Assembly: GCA_903872075.1 (NCBI GenBank)
Contig: CAIQJF010000032.1
Coordinates: 1-38,022, forward strand
Direction of reading: 5' to 3'
DNA length: 38,022 nt
From: an uncultured Caulobacteraceae bacterium
GTDB taxonomy: Bacteria > Pseudomonadota > Alphaproteobacteria > Caulobacterales > Caulobacteraceae
In this document: positions 1 through 10,549 of the stretch, piece after piece
How the letters are laid out: every line of letters starts with the position of its first letter
Position numbering within the stretch: position 1 is the first letter of the stretch
The notes under the pieces: generated by a model
The model's input: the letters and a program-made list of their open reading frames with translations, nothing else
What the model was told of the DNA's origin: nothing
Databases searched by the model: none
Made by a program: the position numbers and the translations under genes

Positions 1-2610
1 CGATCTGGCGTCCGCGGCGCGGGCGGCGCGTTCAGCGTCGGCGCGGGCGGTCTCGGCGCCGGCGAGCGCGTCCTCGGCCTTGGCGCGCCGGGCCGCGGCG
101 GCGGCCAATTCGTCCGCCACCTTCAGCCGCGCGGCCTCGATCGCGGCCGGCGCGTCGCGGGCCTCGGTCAAGGCCGCCTGGGCGCGGGCCTGCTCGGCCG
201 CCAGTTCTCCGGCCCGCGCCGAGGTCGAGGCCGCCCGCCGGGTCCAGTCGGCAAGGTCGCGGCGCAGCCCCTCCAGCCGGCGCAGCCGCGCGGTTTTCAC
301 GCCTATTTCCCGATCGAGCGCCCCCCGCGCGGCGAAGGCCGTCTCCCGCGCGGACGCGGCGGCGGCGCGCGCCTCCGCCAGTTCCGCGGCGTCGGTCGTG
401 TCCGCGGGGATGGCGTCGACCGCGGCCTGCGACGCCGCCAGCGCCGCCGCGACTTCGGCCTGTTCGGCCGAGAGGCGGGCCAGGGTCTCGTCCAGGGCCT
501 GGGCCCGGGCTTCGCGACGCGCGCCCTCCCGTGTCAGGCGCTCGACGGTTTCCCGGGCCTCGGTGAGGGCGCGGTCGGCCTGCCGTGGGCGGTCGCGGGC
601 GGCCCTGGCGGCCTGATCTGCCTCGGCCATGCGGGCGGTGGCCTTGGCGAGAGCCGTCTTGGAGGCGGCGACGGTGGGCTGGAGCCCGGCGATCTCGGCT
701 TCGAGGGCCGCCAGGCGGCTTCGCTGCTCCAGGCGCACCTGGGCGGGCCGGGGCGCTTCGGCCTTGATGGTCAGACCGTCCCACCGCCAGAGGTGCCCTT
801 CGCGCGACACAAGCCGCGCGCCCGGCGGAAGATTCGCCTGGAGCGCCGGTCCGGCGGCGGCCTCCACGAGGCCGGTATAGGCGAGCCGCGCCGCCAGCTC
901 CGCCGGCGCCCGGATGGCCGGGCCGAGCGGTGTGACCTGCGGCGGCCAGTCGGGCGGACCGGCGTCCCGACCAGCCCAGAAACTTGGCGCCCGCGGATCC
1001 AGCGCCGCCGACAGATCGTCGCCCAGCGCGGCCGCCAGCGCGGCCTCGAGACCCGGATCGGCCGCGATGGCGTCCAGGACGGTGGCGTAGGCGCCCCGCG
1101 CCGCCGTCGCGCTCACACGCTCCAGACCGCGGGCCTCGGCGACCTTGCGCGCCAGGTCGTCCTCCGCGGCGCGGGACGCCTGACGGGCGTCCGCCTCGGC
1201 GCGTGCGGTGTCGCCCCGACGGCGTTCCGCCGCTTCCACGGCCTCTGCGGCCTCACTTCGCGCCCGTTCGGCGGCCGAGAGGACGTCAACCGCCCCGGCC
1301 AGCGCGGGATCCTCCAGCGGGCCGAGCCCCTGGCGTTCGCTTCTTGCTTGGGCGAGCGCGGGGCTGATCCGGGCGAGCCGGCCCCGGGCCTCCTCCAGGC
1401 GTGACCGGGCGGCGCGGGCGTCAGCCTGGCCCGCCGCGATCCGGGCGGCCGCCCCCTCCAGGGTCGCCTCGGCGTCGGCGCGGGCGGCGTCGGCCGCCAT
1501 CGCCGCGGCCTGAAGCTCGGGGATGCGCTCGGGAGCGCCGGCGATCTCCGCCTCGAGCCGCGCGAGGTCCGCGTTCACCCGGCCCAGCGCCTCGGCGGCG
1601 TCGGCCTTGTCCCGATCCTGGCGGGCGATATCGTCCGCTGTCCGCCGCAGGTCCGCCGTCAGGCGATCGACGTCCGCACGCGCGCTCTCCAGCGCCCGGT
1701 CGCGCCGGTCCATTTCGATTTCCAGATGATGCGCCACGGCCGCGGCGGCGGTCTGCTCATCGCGCAGAGCGGGCAGCCGCGTCTGCGCGTCGGCCGCCTT
1801 GGCGGCCGCCGCGGCGGCCTGGCGGGTTGCGACTTCGGCGGCGGTCCGGGCGGCCTGAGCCCCCGTTCGCGCCGCATCCCGCGCGGCCACGGCTTCAAGC
1901 CAGCGGGCGTGCTGGACGGCGCTGTGAAGGCTGCGAATCTCGGCAGCCAGCTTCTTGTAGCGCGCCGCAGTGCGCGCCTCCCGCTTCAGTCGGCCGAGGC
2001 CCGACTCGAGTTCCCGCGCCAGATCTTCCAGCCGGACCAGATTGGCCTCCGCGGCGCGGACTCGAAGCTGCGCCTCATGGCGCCGCCCGTAGAGCCCCGA
2101 CACGCCCGCGGCTTCCTCGAGGATCAGTCGCCGGTTCTGGGGCCGGGCCGCGATGAGTTCGGAAATCTGTCCCTGTCGAACGAGCGCCGGCGAATTGGCG
2201 CCGGTTGAGGCGTCGGCGAACAGGAGTTGCACGTCGCGGGCCCGCACTTCGCGGCCATTGATCCGATAGGTCGAGCCCGAGCCCCGGTCGATGCGGCGCA
2301 CGACTTCAAGCACCGGGTCCCCCGCGAACCGCGCCGGACCGCCCGAGCCGATGTTGTCGATGGTCAGGGCCACTTCGGCATGGTTGCGGCTCGGCCGGAC
2401 CCCGGACCCGGAGAAGATCACGTCATCCATGCCCTCGCCGCGCATGGCCTTGGCCGAATTGGCCCCCATCACCCAACGCAGGGCTTCGAACAGGTTGGAT
2501 TTTCCGCAGCCGTTGGGCCCGACGATGCCGGTCAGGCCAGGGGCGATCGTGAACTCCGTGGGATCGACGAAGGACTTGAAACCCGAGAGGCGGAGCCTCG
2601 AGAACTGCAC
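1..2610 (-). CDS. smc: Chromosome segregation ATPase SMC (3' end beyond window)
   Basis: SMC dimerises with ScpA/ScpB to organise and separate sister chromosomes. The product opens with the typical SMC ATPase head: FSRLRLSGFKSF, then the P-loop GPNGCGKSN at about residue 34. A long Ala/Arg/Glu-rich coiled coil follows, then a hinge around residues 500-620 (LEAALAAALGDDLSA), then the returning coiled coil. The frame is open to base 1, so 870 codons are visible. The C-terminal head, with signature motif and Walker B, lies outside the window, as expected for a protein of about 1150 residues. The GTG start at 2610 is chosen because the SMC homology begins there and the only upstream in-frame codons run into the stop of the preceding dsbA-like gene (2626-2628). 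A GGGGG stretch lies about 12 bases upstream. The gene is 15 bp after that stop, so it is probably co-transcribed. Confidence 0.96.
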   Translation of the reverse strand, partial: MQFSRLRLSGFKSFVDPTEFTIAPGLTGIVGPNGCGKSNLFEALRWVMGANSAKAMRGEGMDDVIFSGSGVRPSRNHAEVALTIDNIGSGGPARFAGDPVLEVVRRIDRGSGSTYRINGREVRARDVQLLFADASTGANSPALVRQGQISELIAARPQNRRLILEEAAGVSGLYGRRHEAQLRVRAAEANLVRLEDLARELESGLGRLKREARTAARYKKLAAEIRSLHSAVQHARWLEAVAARDAARTGAQAARTAAEVATRQAAAAAAKAADAQTRLPALRDEQTAAAAVAHHLEIEMDRRDRALESARADVDRLTADLRRTADDIARQDRDKADAAEALGRVNADLARLEAEIAGAPERIPELQAAAMAADAARADAEATLEGAAARIAAGQADARAARSRLEEARGRLARISPALAQARSERQGLGPLEDPALAGAVDVLSAAERARSEAAEAVEAAERRRGDTARAEADARQASRAAEDDLARKVAEARGLERVSATAARGAYATVLDAIAADPGLEAALAAALGDDLSAALDPRAPSFWAGRDAGPPDWPPQVTPLGPAIRAPAELAARLAYTGLVEAAAGPALQANLPPGARLVSREGHLWRWDGLTIKAEAPRPAQVRLEQRSRLAALEAEIAGLQPTVAASKTALAKATARMAEADQAARAARDRPRQADRALTEARETVERLTREGARREARAQALDETLARLSAEQAEVAAALAASQAAVDAIPADTTDAAELAEARAAAASARETAFAARGALDREIGVKTARLRRLEGLRRDLADWTRRAASTSARAGELAAEQARAQAALTEARDAPAAIEAARLKVADELAAAAARRAKAEDALAGAETARADAERAARAADARS

Positions 2611-2625
2611 GTCGGTCCGCGCCCC

Positions 2626-3219
2626 CTAGCGCTTGGCCTTGGCGATGGCGGCGTCGAGTTGCTGCAGGGTCTGTTCCCCATCCAGCCGCTGAGCGTTCAC
2701 GAAGAACGTCGGGGTCCCGGTGATGTTGTTGGCCCGGGCGTCGGCCAGGGTGCGGTCCTGCAGAGCGGTCAGTGCAGCGCTATCCTGAAGGCAGGCGTTG
2801 AACTGCGGTCGAGCCACGCCGGCGTGCTCGGCAATTCGGGCCATGGCCTCCACCCCTTCCTTCGCCAGCGCGTCCTGCGAGGTGAACACCTCATCGACGA
2901 CCTGGAAATATTTCCCGGGCGGCGCGCAGCGGGCGGTAAGGAAGCCGGCGGCGGCCAGGGTGCCGTTGCCCGTCAGCATTTCGCGGAACACGAACCGCAC
3001 CTTTCCGGTGTCGATGTACTTCTTCTTGAAGGCCGGAAACACGCCATTGGCCCATTCGATGCAGTGAGAACAGCCGAGTGAGGCGTACTCCACCACGACC
3101 AACCTGGCCTTTGGATTGCCACGGACCATTTCGCTCGGCGACGGCGCGGGACCTTCGGCGCGGGCGACGCCGGCCGTGAGAATCAGCAGACTCGCCGCCA
3201 GGGCCATGGGGCTTCGCAT
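2626..3219 (-). CDS. DsbA-family periplasmic thiol-disulfide oxidoreductase (third of three)
   Basis: A 197-residue secreted thioredoxin-fold protein of the DsbA/Thioredoxin_4 type, expected to form or shuffle disulfides in periplasmic proteins. A signal peptide (residues 1-21, ending ARA) is followed by the active site CSHC (C50/C53), the conserved block YIDTGKVRF, and the cis-proline loop TGTPTF (P170). Two further cysteines (C98 in TARC, C143 in NACLQD) recur in its two neighbours and could form a second disulfide. Its ATG shares one base with the TGA of the upstream paralogue (TGATG), so translation is probably coupled. No DsbB-like partner is visible nearby. Confidence 0.9.
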   Translation of the reverse strand: MRSPMALAASLLILTAGVARAEGPAPSPSEMVRGNPKARLVVVEYASLGCSHCIEWANGVFPAFKKKYIDTGKVRFVFREMLTGNGTLAAAGFLTARCAPPGKYFQVVDEVFTSQDALAKEGVEAMARIAEHAGVARPQFNACLQDSAALTALQDRTLADARANNITGTPTFFVNAQRLDGEQTLQQLDAAIAKAKR

Positions 3220-3878
3220 CAGGGGGCTCCCTTCGCCGCCGCCATTGCCTTCGCGATGGCGGCGTCCAGTTCCTTCAGACTCATTTCACCCATGTCGTAG
3301 GCCAGCCCGTTTACCACGAAGCTCGGGATATTGTTGATGTTGTGGGCGATGCCGTCCTTGGCGATGCGGTCGCGCATCCCGTTCTGGGCCTTCGCGTCTT
3401 TGAAACAGGCGTCGAAACGCGGCCGGTCGAGGCCCGCGCCGGCGGCGATCTCGGCCATGGCGTCAATGCCGCCGCGTCCCAGCTCCTCCCGCGAATGGAA
3501 GACCTTTTCGACCACCTCGAAGTACTTGTCCTCGCCGGCGCAGCGGGCGGTCAGGAAGCCGGCCATCGCCAGCGCCGAGTCGCCGCCGAGAATCTCGTGC
3601 AGTTCGAAGCGCACCTTGCCGGTGTCGATGTATTTCGCCTTGAACGCCGGATAGACGCCCAGCGCCCAGGAGATGCAGTGGTCGCACCCCAGCGAGGTAT
3701 ATTCCGCCACGGTAACCGGGGCGGTCGGCGAGCCCAGGGCCATGATGTCTGGAAGTACAGGCCTGGCCGGTCTCGCGCCGGCCTGGGCCGCCCCGGCCAG
3801 ACCCGCAAGCGCCAGGCCGGCGAGGATCATGCCCGCGCGACTGCTGCGCCGCGGGCGGGCCACGCCCGGATGGATCAC
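3219..3878 (-). CDS. DsbA-family periplasmic thiol-disulfide oxidoreductase (second of three)
   Basis: 219 residues from a GTG start at 3878 that overlaps the stop of the preceding gene (GTGA). This start gives a good signal peptide: Arg-rich n-region, hydrophobic MILAGLALAGLAGA, cleavage after AQA near residue 33. The active site is CDHC (C65/C68), and extra cysteines C113 (TARC) and C158 (DACFKD) match the neighbouring paralogues. The cis-proline loop reads NIPSF (P185) instead of the TPTF of both neighbours. That residue tunes substrate release in DsbA proteins, so this copy may have a different partner or redox behaviour (inference). An alternative start further upstream would overlap the previous gene in another frame and is not supported. 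Confidence 0.88.
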   Translation of the reverse strand: MIHPGVARPRRSSRAGMILAGLALAGLAGAAQAGARPARPVLPDIMALGSPTAPVTVAEYTSLGCDHCISWALGVYPAFKAKYIDTGKVRFELHEILGGDSALAMAGFLTARCAGEDKYFEVVEKVFHSREELGRGGIDAMAEIAAGAGLDRPRFDACFKDAKAQNGMRDRIAKDGIAHNINNIPSFVVNGLAYDMGEMSLKELDAAIAKAMAAAKGAP

Positions 3879-4501
3879 GAGGCGGCTTTCCCGTCGCCCT
3901 TGGCCAGGGCCACGGCGGCGTCGAGTTCCGGCATGGTCATCTCGCCCTTGTCGTACACCTTGCCGTTGATGATGAAGGTCGGGGTGCCGTTGATCTTGTC
4001 TTCCTTGACGTACTTCTCCCACCGCGCGTTCAGGGCGTTCAGAGCCGCCTCGTCCTTGATGCAGCTTTCGAACTGGGCGTCGGTCATGCCGGCCGACCGG
4101 GCGATGTTGAGCAGAACCGCATGGGGCTCGCCGTCTGAGAACATCTCCTGCTGGGCGCGATAGATGGCGTCGACCACCTGGAAATACTTGTCCTTGCCGG
4201 CGCAACGGGCGGTGAGGAAGCCGGCGGCGGCGATGGCCGGGTCGCCCGTGAGGGCTTCGCGGGCAATATAGTGCACCTGTCCGGTGTCGATGTACTTGGC
4301 CTTGAAGGCCGGGAAGACCTCCATGTCGAAGCGCGCGCAGTGCGGGCAGGAGACCGAGGCGTACTCGATCATCGTGACCTTGGCGGTCGGCGAACCCATG
4401 GACATGTCGTCGGCCGCGACCGCGCCCGAACCGGTCTTTTGGCAGGCGCCCAGGGAGACGGTCAGACAGAGCCCCATCAGCAGGGCGGCGATGTTTCGCA
4501 T
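3875..4501 (-). CDS. DsbA-family thiol oxidoreductase, lipoprotein (first of three)
   Basis: 208 residues from ATG 4501. The N-terminus is a lipoprotein signal (LTVSLGAC, lipidated Cys at 20), so this copy should be membrane-anchored on the periplasmic side, unlike the two downstream paralogues. The active site is CPHC (C52/C55), the motif of classical DsbA. TARC (C100) and the ESCIKD cysteine are conserved, and the cis-proline loop is GTPTF. ATG 4501 is preferred over a TTG at 4522 because GAAGGA lies ten bases upstream and the signal peptide begins correctly. It heads the dsbA-dsbA-dsbA-smc run. Confidence 0.9.
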   Translation of the reverse strand: MRNIAALLMGLCLTVSLGACQKTGSGAVAADDMSMGSPTAKVTMIEYASVSCPHCARFDMEVFPAFKAKYIDTGQVHYIAREALTGDPAIAAAGFLTARCAGKDKYFQVVDAIYRAQQEMFSDGEPHAVLLNIARSAGMTDAQFESCIKDEAALNALNARWEKYVKEDKINGTPTFIINGKVYDKGEMTMPELDAAVALAKGDGKAAS

Positions 4502-4594
4502 GGAGCCGTGATCCTTCAGCAAGCCCGGGAGGCGGGGTGTCGCGTCTCTCCGGAATTAGCGTGTTTGTGACCTAAACAGACGTGGCCGCGCAAG

Positions 4595-5158
4595 TCAGAC
4601 CTCGGTCTTGGAATGGCGCAGGACTTCCCGGCCCAGTCGGGTGAGGGCGGCCTTGAGCGGCCCGTCGGGGAAAGGCGCCATCTGGACAGTGAGCGCCTGC
4701 TCATCCGCCGCGTCCAAAGGGATGGCGAAGCGCCGTCGGCTGGCCGCGACCGCCGCCGCCCGGCGTTTGGGCGCGCCGCGCAGCGGACCCTGGACAATGC
4801 GAAGTTTCTCAACCGCGCCCTTGCCCAGAAACAGGTTGACCCGGTCAAGAACATCCCGGGCGCGATGTTGGATGATGGCCGCCGACGGGCCCTCAACGCG
4901 AAGTTCCAGGGTCGCCCCACCGCCTTGGCGGGACTTGATGAGCCGGGTAGGTTCGGTGCGCAGCGCGAGGTCGGCGCCCGCGATCTCGCGCCACCGCGCG
5001 AGCAGGGCGTCGGACCCCTGGCCGAAGCGGCTGTCCAGCACCCTCAGAGTCGGGGCAAGGGCCCGGCCGGCGACGGGCGGCGCGCCCGGCGGCGGCCGGG
5101 TCCGGCGGGCCGCCAGAATCCGGACGGTTTCCTCAGCTGTCGGAAGCCTTCGGCGCAT
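4595..5158 (-). CDS. DUF721 / DciA-like protein
   Basis: A 187-residue protein with an Arg/Pro-rich N-terminus (about residues 1-35) followed by a DUF721 domain: FGQGSDALLARWREIAGADLA, then the β-rich TLELRVEGPSAAIIQ and a helix with the RDVLDRVNLFLG pattern. DUF721 contains DciA, the ancestral loader of the DnaB replicative helicase in bacteria without DnaC. The N-terminal KH-like domain is what is seen here, while the C-terminal 70 residues are less typical. The start is 21 bp from the divergent mutY start, so the two promoters must share this short gap. A role in helicase loading is inferred from the family. Confidence 0.8.
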   Translation of the reverse strand: MRRRLPTAEETVRILAARRTRPPPGAPPVAGRALAPTLRVLDSRFGQGSDALLARWREIAGADLALRTEPTRLIKSRQGGGATLELRVEGPSAAIIQHRARDVLDRVNLFLGKGAVEKLRIVQGPLRGAPKRRAAAVAASRRRFAIPLDAADEQALTVQMAPFPDGPLKAALTRLGREVLRHSKTEV

Positions 5159-5179
5159 TCAGACGCTATAGCGCGTGAC

Positions 5180-6211
5180 ATGGCGACCGTCTCCTCCCTC
5201 CGCGCCCGTCTTCTCCGCTGGTATGACGCCCACCGCCGCGACCTGGCCTGGCGGGCCAAGCCCGGCGAGGTCGCCGATCCCTATCGGGTGTGGCTCTCCG
5301 AGGTGATGCTGCAGCAGACGACGGTCCCTCACGCCACGCCCTATTTCCGCGACTTCACGCGCCGATGGCCGACAGTTCGTCATCTCGCCGCCGCCCCCGA
5401 CGCCGAGGTCATGGCGGCCTGGGCCGGCCTTGGCTACTACGCCCGCGCCCGAAACCTGCTGGCCTGCGCCCGGGCGGTCACCGACGATCATGGCGGGGTG
5501 TTTCCGGATACGGAGGAGGCCCTGCGACGTCTGCCCGGCCTTGGCCCCTACACGGCCGCCGCGGTTGCGGCGATCGCCTTCGACCGGCCGTCCAATGTAG
5601 TGGATGGCAATGTCGAACGCGTGATGGCCAGACTTTACGCCGTCGAAACCCCCGTCCCCGCCGCAAAGCCGGACTTGAAGGACCTTGCGGCCGGACTTGT
5701 CACGGGTGAGCGCCCCGGCGACTGGGCCCAGGCCCTGATGGATCTGGGCGCCACGGTTTGCCGCCCACGCGGCCCGCTTTGCGAGCCTTGTCCTCTCGCG
5801 TCAGCGTGCGGGGCGCGGGCCAAGGGCGCGCCGGAGACCTTCCCCCGCAAGACGGCCAAGGCCGCGACGCCGCACCGGCATGGCGCGGCCTTCCTCCTGA
5901 CCCGGGGCGGCGCGGTCGCCCTGGCTCAGCGCCCGCCCAAGGGCCTGCTTGGTGGCATGCTGGGCCTGCCTGGAACGCCCTGGCGGGTTCAGGGCTGGGC
6001 GACCGCCGAAGCCATCGCCCATGCGCCCGTGATCGCGACCTGGCGCGAGCGAGGCGTCGTGCGTCACGTTTTTACGCACTTCTCACTGGATCTGACGGTG
6101 TTCGTCGCCGAAGCGACAGGCGCGGACGCGCCGCCGGGCCTGATCTGGACGCCCCGGTCTGCGGCCCTGGCCGGGACGCCGACCCTGTTCAGAAAGGCGC
6201 TGGAGCTCTGA
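5180..6211 (+). CDS. mutY: Adenine DNA glycosylase MutY
   Basis: 343 residues. MutY removes adenine mispaired with 8-oxoguanine, preventing G:C to T:A transversions. Visible features are the catalytic Glu in SEVMLQQTTV (E41), the helix-hairpin-helix LPGLGPYTAAAV (about 118-129), the catalytic Asp in VVDGNVERV (D142), and the four [4Fe-4S] cysteines C194, C201, C204 and C210 (spacing 6-2-5). The C-terminal 120 residues are a NUDIX-like 8-oxoG recognition domain. The open frame extends far upstream antisense to the DUF721 gene, but homology starts at ATG 5180. It converges on ccrM with 15 bp between stops. Confidence 0.95.
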   Translation: MATVSSLRARLLRWYDAHRRDLAWRAKPGEVADPYRVWLSEVMLQQTTVPHATPYFRDFTRRWPTVRHLAAAPDAEVMAAWAGLGYYARARNLLACARAVTDDHGGVFPDTEEALRRLPGLGPYTAAAVAAIAFDRPSNVVDGNVERVMARLYAVETPVPAAKPDLKDLAAGLVTGERPGDWAQALMDLGATVCRPRGPLCEPCPLASACGARAKGAPETFPRKTAKAATPHRHGAAFLLTRGGAVALAQRPPKGLLGGMLGLPGTPWRVQGWATAEAIAHAPVIATWRERGVVRHVFTHFSLDLTVFVAEATGADAPPGLIWTPRSAALAGTPTLFRKALEL

Positions 6212-6226
6212 AATCCCGCGGCGGCG

Positions 6227-7897
<1,671 letters not shown>

Positions 7898-7918
7898 CCT
7901 CAAGGAGCCTGACCTCAA

Positions 7919-9061
7919 ATGACTGATGTGCATATCATCGGCGCGGGTATCCACGCCTTCGGCCGCACCCCGGAAATGTCCGGCCTGGATCAGGGCGTGT
8001 TCGCTGTTCGCGAAGCCCTGGCTGACGCCGGTCTGGCGTGGTCGGACATTCAGTTCGCCTTCGGCGGTTCGGCCGCCGCCGGCAACGCCGACGCCGCCCT
8101 GCCGCGGCTGGGTCTGACCGGCGTGCAGTTCATCAATATCTCCAACGGCTGCGCCACGGGCGGTTCGTCGCTGTTGTCGGGCTACTGGGCGATCAAGTCC
8201 GGCGAGTTCGATCTCGGGATTGTTCTGGGCTTCGACAAGCACCCCCGCGGCGCCTTCAACGCCGACCCCGAGGCCTCGGGCCTGCCGCGCTGGTACGGCG
8301 AGACCGGCATGATGCTCACCACCCAGTTCTTTGCCATGAAGATCCGCCGCTACATGGATCTCTACGGGATCAGCGACACCAGCCTGGGCCGGGTGGCCGT
8401 GAAGGCCTTCGAAAACGGCTCGCGCACCCCGCACGCCTGGCGGCGCGAGCCCGTGGGCCTGCAGGTGGTGATGAACGGCGACATGGTCTCCGACCCCCTG
8501 ACCAAATACATGTTCTGCTCGCCCGCCGAGGGCGGCGTGGCCCTGATCCTCGCGTCCGACAAGAAGATGCGCGAACTTGGCCTGTCCGGCCCCAAGGTCC
8601 GCGGCGCGGCCGTCCGCACGCGTCCGCGCGGCTCCTTCGAGGTCTTCGCGCCGTCCCTGGACGTCGAACGCGGCGTGGCTCCGACCGTTCTGGCCTCCAA
8701 CGCCGCCTATGAGATGGCCGGCGTCGCGCCCTCGGACATCAGCGTCGCCCAGATTCAGGACACCGAATCCGGCGCCGAGATCATGCACATGGCCGAGAAC
8801 GGCTTCTGCGCCGATGGCGATCAGGAGCGCATGTTGGCCGAGGGCGTCACCAGCCTCGGCGGCGCCCTGCCGATCAACACCGACGGCGGCTGCCTGGCCT
8901 GCGGCGAGCCGATCGGCGCGTCCGGGCTGCGTCAGGTCTACGAAAACGTGCAGCAGCTGCGCGGCCGCGCCGAAGGGCGCCAGGTGGACAACGCGAAGCT
9001 TGGCTACAGCCAGGTCTACGGCGCCCCCGGCCTCTCGGCCGTGGCGATCCTGGAAGCTTAA
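7919..9061 (+). CDS. Thiolase-superfamily / lipid-transfer-protein-like enzyme
   Basis: 380 residues, about the length of SCP2-type thiolases. The nucleophile is in place (NGCATGGSS, C78). The other two thiolase residues are changed: the GHPxG histidine is Glu (GEPIGASG, E330), and the C-terminal catalytic cysteine position reads YGAPG (Y367). This argues against ordinary thiolysis and fits the non-thiolase Ltp branch, some members of which are retro-aldolases working with a DUF35 partner (family knowledge). The DUF35 gene lies directly upstream and a Rieske gene directly downstream (9-bp gap). A role in shortening an acyl-CoA side chain is the favoured inference. Confidence 0.82.
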   Translation: MTDVHIIGAGIHAFGRTPEMSGLDQGVFAVREALADAGLAWSDIQFAFGGSAAAGNADAALPRLGLTGVQFINISNGCATGGSSLLSGYWAIKSGEFDLGIVLGFDKHPRGAFNADPEASGLPRWYGETGMMLTTQFFAMKIRRYMDLYGISDTSLGRVAVKAFENGSRTPHAWRREPVGLQVVMNGDMVSDPLTKYMFCSPAEGGVALILASDKKMRELGLSGPKVRGAAVRTRPRGSFEVFAPSLDVERGVAPTVLASNAAYEMAGVAPSDISVAQIQDTESGAEIMHMAENGFCADGDQERMLAEGVTSLGGALPINTDGGCLACGEPIGASGLRQVYENVQQLRGRAEGRQVDNAKLGYSQVYGAPGLSAVAILEA

Positions 9062-9070
9062 GGAACGATC

Positions 9071-10480
9071 ATGGACGGATCTCAAGCCCCCTATCGCACC
9101 GACCGGCATCCCTCGGAATCCTATGAGGATATCCTGGGTCGGGACACCCGCCCCGTCCCCGACCACCTGCGTCAGGGCCCCGTGCCTGACGTCGGCGTCG
9201 ATCCGGTGCCCGCCTCGCGCTACTACAGCCCGGAATATTTCCAGAAGGAAGTCGACTACGTCTGGTCGAAGATCTGGCAGATGGCCTGCCGCGAGGAGGA
9301 GATCCCCAACGCCGGCGACTATGTGATCTACGACATCGTCGGCAAGTCGTTCATCGTCACGCGTACGACCTCCGGCGATATCCGCGCCTACTACAACACC
9401 TGTCTGCATCGCGGCCGGAAACTGGTCACCCTCAACGGCTGCAAGGACGAGTTCCGCTGCCCCTATCACGGCATCGCCTGGAACACCGACGGCACGCTGA
9501 AGGACAATCCGATCGGTTGGGACTTCCCGCAATGGGACGGCAAGGACATGAGCCTGCCGCAGGCCAAGGTCGATACCTGGGGTGGCTTCGTGTTCATCAA
9601 CATGGACCCGAACGCCAAGCCGCTGATGGACACCCTGGGCGTCCTGCCGGAGCACTTCGAGCGCTACAACTATCCGGATCGCTACAAGGCGGTGCACGTG
9701 GCCAAGGTCTGCCGCTGCAACTGGAAGGCCCTGGCGGAAGCGTTCATGGAGAGCCACCACTCCATTACCACCCACCCGCAGATCCTGCCGTTCCTGGCCG
9801 ACGCCAACAGCCAGTACGACATCTTCAGCGATTTCATCTCGCGGCAGTTCTCGGCCTCGGGCGAACCCAGCCCCTTCGTCTATGACCAGAACTACACACC
9901 CAGCGAGATCATCGCGGCCATGGGAGGCCAGACCGGCGGCGGGCGCCGCCGGGGCTTCGAGGACGGTCAGACTACCGTGCCGGAGGGCATGACCGCCCGC
10001 GCGTTCGCCGCCGAAACGCAGCGCAAGGCCCTGGGGGCCGAGGACGGCCACGACTATTCGGCCTGTTCCGACGCCGAGCTGGGCGACGCCCTGCTCTACA
10101 ATGTCTGGCCGAACATGAGCTTCTGGGCCGGCTACAATCCGAACCTTGTCTACCGCTGGCGTCCGTTCGGACGTGATCCGGACATGGGCATCATGGACGT
10201 CATCCTGCTCAAGCGCTGCCCCAAGGACGGCCCCCGTCCCAAGCCCGCGCCCGTGCACGAGCTGGGCGTCGACGACAACTGGAGCGACGCCGAGGAACTC
10301 GGCGGTCTCGCCGGCATCTTCGAACAGGACATGGGAAATCTGCCCTTCGTGCAGGAGGGCCTCAAGGCTTCCGGCAACGGGCAGGTGCACTTCGCCAAGT
10401 ACAGCGAGATGCGCATCCGCCACCTGCACCACATGATCGAGCGCTACATCGCCGAAGGCGAGGCCGCGCGCGGTCTGTAG
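9071..10480 (+). CDS. Rieske non-heme iron oxygenase, alpha subunit (R1)
   Basis: 469 residues. These enzymes insert oxygen into aromatic or alicyclic substrates using electrons from a ferredoxin or reductase. The [2Fe-2S] Rieske motif is C111-x-H113 ... C130-xx-H133. The mononuclear iron site is in the helix EAFMESHHSITTH (H230, H235), with D420 in FEQDMGN as the likely third ligand. The residue bridging the two metal centres is Glu (E227) instead of the usual Asp. Of the five alpha subunits here it is closest to R5 (shared NLPFVQEGLKAS-like C-terminal block), then R4. It is the last gene of the DUF35-thiolase-Rieske set and is followed by a strong terminator. Confidence 0.93.
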   Translation: MDGSQAPYRTDRHPSESYEDILGRDTRPVPDHLRQGPVPDVGVDPVPASRYYSPEYFQKEVDYVWSKIWQMACREEEIPNAGDYVIYDIVGKSFIVTRTTSGDIRAYYNTCLHRGRKLVTLNGCKDEFRCPYHGIAWNTDGTLKDNPIGWDFPQWDGKDMSLPQAKVDTWGGFVFINMDPNAKPLMDTLGVLPEHFERYNYPDRYKAVHVAKVCRCNWKALAEAFMESHHSITTHPQILPFLADANSQYDIFSDFISRQFSASGEPSPFVYDQNYTPSEIIAAMGGQTGGGRRRGFEDGQTTVPEGMTARAFAAETQRKALGAEDGHDYSACSDAELGDALLYNVWPNMSFWAGYNPNLVYRWRPFGRDPDMGIMDVILLKRCPKDGPRPKPAPVHELGVDDNWSDAEELGGLAGIFEQDMGNLPFVQEGLKASGNGQVHFAKYSEMRIRHLHHMIERYIAEGEAARGL

Positions 10481-10505
10481 GTCGGATCGCTGACCTGAAA
10501 CGCTG

Positions 10506-10540
10506 ACGGGCGGGACTCATGGTCCCGCCCGTTTTCGTTT
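10506..10540 (+). terminator. Rho-independent terminator after R1
   Basis: An 11-bp perfect stem, ACGGGCGGGAC (10506-10516) with GTCCCGCCCGT (10522-10532), closes a 5-base loop and is followed by a T-rich tail (TTTCGTTT). It lies 25 bp after the R1 stop and just before the end of the convergent aminotransferase gene. The tail points to termination of the right-going transcript. Confidence 0.85.
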
Positions 10541-10549
10541 GGCGTGCGT

